NCBI GenBank assembly: GCA_009843505.1
Contig: VYDI01000024.1
Span: 1-48,335, forward strand
Source: Holophagales bacterium
GTDB taxonomy: Bacteria > Acidobacteriota > Thermoanaerobaculia > Multivoradales > Multivoraceae
Direction: 5' to 3'
DNA length: 48,335 bases
Numbering within the stretch: the stretch's first letter is position 1; each line of letters begins with the position of its first letter. The position numbers were made by a program, and so were the translations under genes. Of the stretch, positions 45,105 to 48,335 are shown one piece after another. The notes under the pieces were generated by a model, which was not told the origin of the DNA, made no database searches, and saw only the letters and a list, made by a program, of their open reading frames with translations.

Positions 45105-46200
45105 ACCGCGCGACCTGCCCCATCCGCAGCGCGCGCTGCATCGTGGTCGGCTCGTCGGGATAAAGCTTCGAGACGTACTCGCCGTAGCCGTTGAAGATCG
45201 GTGTCTCGAACGGCTGGCTGTTGTGCAGCCAGTGCGAGGTCGCCTGACTCCAGCGCGGGTGCGGGATGTTTGGGTTCACGTTCGAGAGGTAGCCATACTC
45301 GTGCGGCTGGATCTGCCAGAAGATCTTCGGCTCCTCGGCCACGAACTCGATCTTCACGATCGACTTCGCGCTCTTGTAGCCGTACTTCCACGGGACCGCG
45401 AGTCGCAGCGGCGCACCATGTTGCTTGACCAGAGGCTCTCCGTAGATACCGGTGGCGACGAAGGCCAGTTCGTTCATCGCCTCATCCATACGGAGGGCTT
45501 CGAAGTAAGGCCACTCGTACCAGTGCGCCTCCCTGACACCCGGCATCTGGTCCCTCTTGAGAGCAGTGAAGAAACGGACATGCCTGGCTGACGACTTCGG
45601 TTGCGCCTTCTCGATCAGCTTGCTGAGGGGGAAGCCGCTCCAGGGCACGTTCATCGCCCAGCGCTCGACGCAGCGGAAGTGGTAGAGGCGCTCCTCGTGC
45701 TCAAAGCCGAAGATGTCATCGAGATCGAGCGTCATCGGGTTGTCGCAGAGGCCCGTGACTTCGACACTCCACGGTTCGACGGTGAACTTGCCGGCGAACT
45801 TCCACACCGGGCCGCCGCGACCGGGATAGAACTCGTAGAAGTTGTTGTGGCTGCCCGCCGCCTCGCGCGGCGTCAGTTCGCCGCCGATGCTCGCCGGCGG
45901 ACCCGCGAACTTCGTGTTCCGCTTGGGCCGCGCGCTGAGCTCGGCGCCGTAGACATCAGGCCTCTTGAGGGCCGGCTTCAGCTTGTCCTCGATCGGCGGC
46001 GCCGGAGGCGGCGCCGGTACCTGCTGGCGAAGGCGGAACTGGGCGGCCAGGGGCGACGCGCCGGCGATGCCGACCGCGGCCGCGGCCACGAACTTGCGCC
46101 GGTCCATGTAGACGTCCCGCGGCGTCGGCTCGCGGCTCGGCAGCGCGATCCCGGAGTCTGAGGGAAGGTAACGGGCGGGGTCGTACTTCTTGATCCACAT
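45103..46200 (-). CDS. msrP: Periplasmic methionine-sulfoxide reductase, molybdopterin subunit
   Basis: 365 residues. A Tat-type leader carries the twin Arg in MDRRKFVAAAAVGIAGA (about 32-48), preceded by an N-tail as in E. coli MsrP. The molybdopterin domain has HNNFYEF, the Mo-ligand Cys177 in RCVERWAMNVPWSGFPL, the HGAPLRLAVPWKYGYKSAKSI block and HPRWSQAT. It reduces oxidised Met in envelope proteins. The heme-containing membrane partner MsrQ is not adjacent. ATG 46200 keeps the family-type N-tail; ATG 46107, directly at the twin-Arg motif, is the alternative. Confidence 0.93.
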   Translation of the reverse strand: MWIKKYDPARYLPSDSGIALPSREPTPRDVYMDRRKFVAAAAVGIAGASPLAAQFRLRQQVPAPPPAPPIEDKLKPALKRPDVYGAELSARPKRNTKFAGPPASIGGELTPREAAGSHNNFYEFYPGRGGPVWKFAGKFTVEPWSVEVTGLCDNPMTLDLDDIFGFEHEERLYHFRCVERWAMNVPWSGFPLSKLIEKAQPKSSARHVRFFTALKRDQMPGVREAHWYEWPYFEALRMDEAMNELAFVATGIYGEPLVKQHGAPLRLAVPWKYGYKSAKSIVKIEFVAEEPKIFWQIQPHEYGYLSNVNPNIPHPRWSQATSHWLHNSQPFETPIFNGYGEYVSKLYPDEPTTMQRALRMGQVAR

Positions 46201-46294
46201 GGCATTGGATCCGAACGGGACGGGCAGAGTCGCTATTCCGTTCGGCCTTTCCTCCTGTTCTCCTGCGCTCGGCGACCGGACGCTATGTCCAAGC

Positions 46295-47503
46295 CTACCA
46301 GCCGGACAGGGCGCGCCCCCACCACGTCTGGGGCTCAACCCTCCGCCCACGCCCGCTCCGTCGGTCCAGCCAGAGAGCGAACCGGCGCAGACTGGTCCCC
46401 GCCATCCACCGCCAGATTCGGCTGAGGCGCCTGGAGTAGTCCCGGTTGTACGGGCAGACCCTGACGCAGATCGAGCAGTCGGTGTTCTGGTTCGACCAGA
46501 ACCGGAAGCACTTCTCGGCGTCCGTCGTCCACTTCCTGACGCCGCGGATGTTGGAGATGTTGTAGATCCGGTCCGTCGGTGCGTCCATCGCGATGGCCTT
46601 CGGCGGGCATGCATCCGAACACGCGCGGCATACGTCGCAGGTCTCGCGCACGCCGAAGCGCCGTGGACGGTCGTGCGCCAGGGGCATGTCGGTGAAGATC
46701 TTCCCGAGCCGCACCCTGGGGCCGAACTCCCTGGTGATCAGAAGACCGTGACGGCCGTACTCGCCCAGCCCCGCCTTGATCGCGAGCGGGATCGCAAGGG
46801 CCGTGTCGTTCATCGTTGGCACCGCCGCGTAGCCCATGTTCAGGATGTACTGGGCGATCGCGAGCAGCACCACCGTGTCGCTGCTGTAGCCGACCCCCGT
46901 CGCCGTCCCGCTCAGGGCCGACGGCACGGTCCGCACGAGACTCCGGTCCATCGCCTGCGCAACGACGACCACGTTCCCGAGTTCGCCCGGAAGCTCCTGC
47001 GGTTTCTCCGTCTCGGTCTCCCGCGAGTACGCGTGGGTGTACACCCAGCGCTCGTCGTACCCGGTGATGCCGATCAGGTCGGCGCCCAACGCGCGGGCGG
47101 CCGTCTTGAGATCCGCCGCGAGTCGAGCGGCGAGGACCTCCTCCGGTTCATCGCTCTCGTCCGGCGGACCCGGACCGTCCCGGAGCACCGTGTAGGGGTC
47201 GAGGAAGCCCTCGCGACGGTCGGCGTCTCCCCGGAGCTCCGCGAACAGATCGGTGACGTGCCAGGAAGCGTTGCGCAGCGCGTAGTCGCGCCGCGTGAAC
47301 CCGTCGACCGGGCGCCAGCGCAGCTCCGGCGTGCGGTACGTCTCGTAGAACATGTCCGAGCGGGAGGTCCTCACCTCGGGGTCCCAGAACGAACGGCAGA
47401 AGACGTCGTCCTTCTGCGAGAAGCGTTCGAAAACCTCCCCTACCTCGAACCCCGCTTCGGCGTCGCTGACGGGGCGTTCTCCGGACTGCGGCCCGGCTTT
47501 CAA
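46295..47503 (-). CDS. Reductive-dehalogenase-like corrinoid/iron-sulfur protein
   Basis: 402 residues. The central part (about 120-270) resembles the nitroreductase-like corrinoid fold of RdhA/QueG proteins (LGADLIGITGYDERWVY, AIPLAIKAGLGEYGRHGLLIT). Two ferredoxin clusters follow: Cys289, 292, 295 and 299, then Cys332, 343, 346 and 350. QueG is less likely because the N-terminal 110 residues and the long spacing between clusters fit RdhA. No Tat signal or RdhB anchor is visible, unlike respiratory enzymes, so it may be cytosolic. The TTG start at 47503 has a poor ribosome site; the frame is open upstream. Confidence 0.72.
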   Translation of the reverse strand: MKAGPQSGERPVSDAEAGFEVGEVFERFSQKDDVFCRSFWDPEVRTSRSDMFYETYRTPELRWRPVDGFTRRDYALRNASWHVTDLFAELRGDADRREGFLDPYTVLRDGPGPPDESDEPEEVLAARLAADLKTAARALGADLIGITGYDERWVYTHAYSRETETEKPQELPGELGNVVVVAQAMDRSLVRTVPSALSGTATGVGYSSDTVVLLAIAQYILNMGYAAVPTMNDTALAIPLAIKAGLGEYGRHGLLITREFGPRVRLGKIFTDMPLAHDRPRRFGVRETCDVCRACSDACPPKAIAMDAPTDRIYNISNIRGVRKWTTDAEKCFRFWSNQNTDCSICVRVCPYNRDYSRRLSRIWRWMAGTSLRRFALWLDRRSGRGRRVEPQTWWGRALSGW

Positions 47504-47531
47504 GGTCGCACGCCCTGCCCTTCCATACGCG

Positions 47532-48335
47532 TCAGGCCAGCGCCTCGATGAACTGAGCCGCCCACTCGTGCACGGAATGCCGCCGCACGACCTCGCGCAT
47601 CGCCTTCATCCGTCGCGCCCCGTCGTCCGGGTCGAGGGTGATCGCCTGCTCGATCGTTGCCGCCATCGCGTTCACGTCGTGGGGATTCACGAGCAGGGCG
47701 TCCGGCAGTTCCGCCGCCGCGCCCGCGAACTCGGAGAGCACCAGCACGCCGTCGTCCTCGAGCCGGGTGGCGACGTACTCCTTGGCGACCAGATTCATCC
47801 CGTCGCAAAGCGGCGTCACGAGCATCACGTCGGCGACGAGGTAGAAGGCGATCAGTTCCTCGAACGGCAGGTTGCGCCGGAAGTACTGCACCGGCACCAC
47901 GCCGAGTTCGCCGTACTCCCCATTGATCTGGCCGACGAGTTCCTCGACGTCGCGGCGCAGGATCTGGTACTCCGAGATGCGTTCGCGGCTCGGCACGGCG
48001 ACCTGGACCATCACCGCGTCACGGATCGACCGGTCCTCGCGCCCCAGCCATTCGAGAAACGCCTTGAGCCGCAGGTCGATGCCCTTCGTGTAGTCGAGGC
48101 GGTCGACCGAAAGGATGATCTTCCGGCCCCGGCGCAACTGCTGGAGTTCCTCGGCCCGCTCCCGGATCTCGGGCGACAGGGCCGCGTTCGCGTAGCGGTC
48201 CGTGTCGATCGAGATCGGGAAGGCGCCGACGCGGATGTCGCGCCCCTGGTAGCGGATCGTCTCGCCCTGCGGCTCGGCCTCGATCAGCCGGTCCGCGAGC
48301 CGCGTGAAGTTGTCGGCGCCGGCCTGGGTCTGGAA
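47532..48335 (-). CDS. otsA: Trehalose-6-phosphate synthase, C-terminal part (5' end outside window)
   Basis: 268 codons are visible, open to the window edge. The GT20 motifs ILSVDRLDYTKGI (UDP-glucose phosphate-binding Arg/Lys), DVMLVTPLCDGMNLVAKEYVA and VLSEFAGAAAEL are clear. It transfers glucose from UDP-glucose to glucose-6-phosphate, the first step to trehalose, an osmoprotectant. No otsB phosphatase follows; the next gene downstream, 28 bases away, is the dehalogenase-like gene. Confidence 0.94.
   Translation of the reverse strand, partial: FQTQAGADNFTRLADRLIEAEPQGETIRYQGRDIRVGAFPISIDTDRYANAALSPEIRERAEELQQLRRGRKIILSVDRLDYTKGIDLRLKAFLEWLGREDRSIRDAVMVQVAVPSRERISEYQILRRDVEELVGQINGEYGELGVVPVQYFRRNLPFEELIAFYLVADVMLVTPLCDGMNLVAKEYVATRLEDDGVLVLSEFAGAAAELPDALLVNPHDVNAMAATIEQAITLDPDDGARRMKAMREVVRRHSVHEWAAQFIEALA

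Noticed and set aside
46295..47503. QueG (epoxyqueuosine reductase) as the first choice
   Set aside because: The N-terminal region and second-cluster spacing (Cys332 then Cys343) fit RdhA-like proteins better, and no HEAT-like C-terminal domain is present.

Overview
The window is a gene-dense, very GC-rich stretch of a Gram-negative, aerobic bacterial chromosome. Diderm signs are a C-terminal outer-membrane barrel ending in Phe, lipoproteins, a Spy/CpxP-like periplasmic protein and an AmpG-type permease. Aerobic signs are HemF and HemY. A seven-FG-GAP ASPIC/UnbV lipoprotein beside a secreted TPR protein, and a HemC-HemD fusion, recall Acidobacteriota and related lineages. That placement is inference only. 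I saw no tRNA, rRNA, CRISPR, transposase or phage gene, and no gene-free stretch longer than 300 bases.

Layout. 3-10895 (+): the 3' part of a giant Calx-beta adhesin with an autotransporter-like barrel, then a DPM1-like glycosyltransferase fused to GtrA, then two tandem TMTC-like (multi-membrane plus TPR) transferases. All four genes overlap by one or a few bases. 10892-11782 (-): a 3-hydroxyisobutyrate-dehydrogenase-family enzyme. 11919-15087: a Cpx-like module with a Spy-like gene facing a histidine kinase and response regulator. 15150-16850: glnS. 16903-23219 (-): a five-gene overlapping run galE, DsbA-like, UnbV lipoprotein, TPR protein, gltX. 23280-26518 (+): malate dehydrogenase, ferritin, Spinster-like MFS. 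26524-29125 (-): exonuclease III and an M2 (ACE-family) peptidase lipoprotein. 29302-38628 (+): heme operon hemCD, hemL, hemF, hemH, hemA, hemE, hemY. 38772-40208 (+): aldehyde dehydrogenase. 40243-43389 (-): a short DUF1640-like protein, glcE, glcD and PspC. 43504-45096 (+): AmpG-like permease. 45103-48335 (-): MsrP, a reductive-dehalogenase-like corrinoid/Fe-S protein, and the 3' part of otsA.

How the genes work together. GltX charges tRNA-Glu, and HemA and HemL turn it into 5-aminolevulinate. HemC, HemD, HemE, HemF, HemY and HemH complete protoheme; only HemB is missing from the window. The first operon reads as a bacterial counterpart of the animal DPM1/TMTC system, which O-mannosylates cadherin beta-sandwich domains; here the likely client is the co-encoded adhesin.

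Two features recur across the window. One is a family of double-hairpin palindromic repeats (six copies seen), three of them lying inside open reading frames (TPR protein, HemCD, HemH). The other is a set of TAnnnT-type hexamers 6-9 bases upstream of start codons that lack a Shine-Dalgarno sequence, suggesting several leaderless transcripts.
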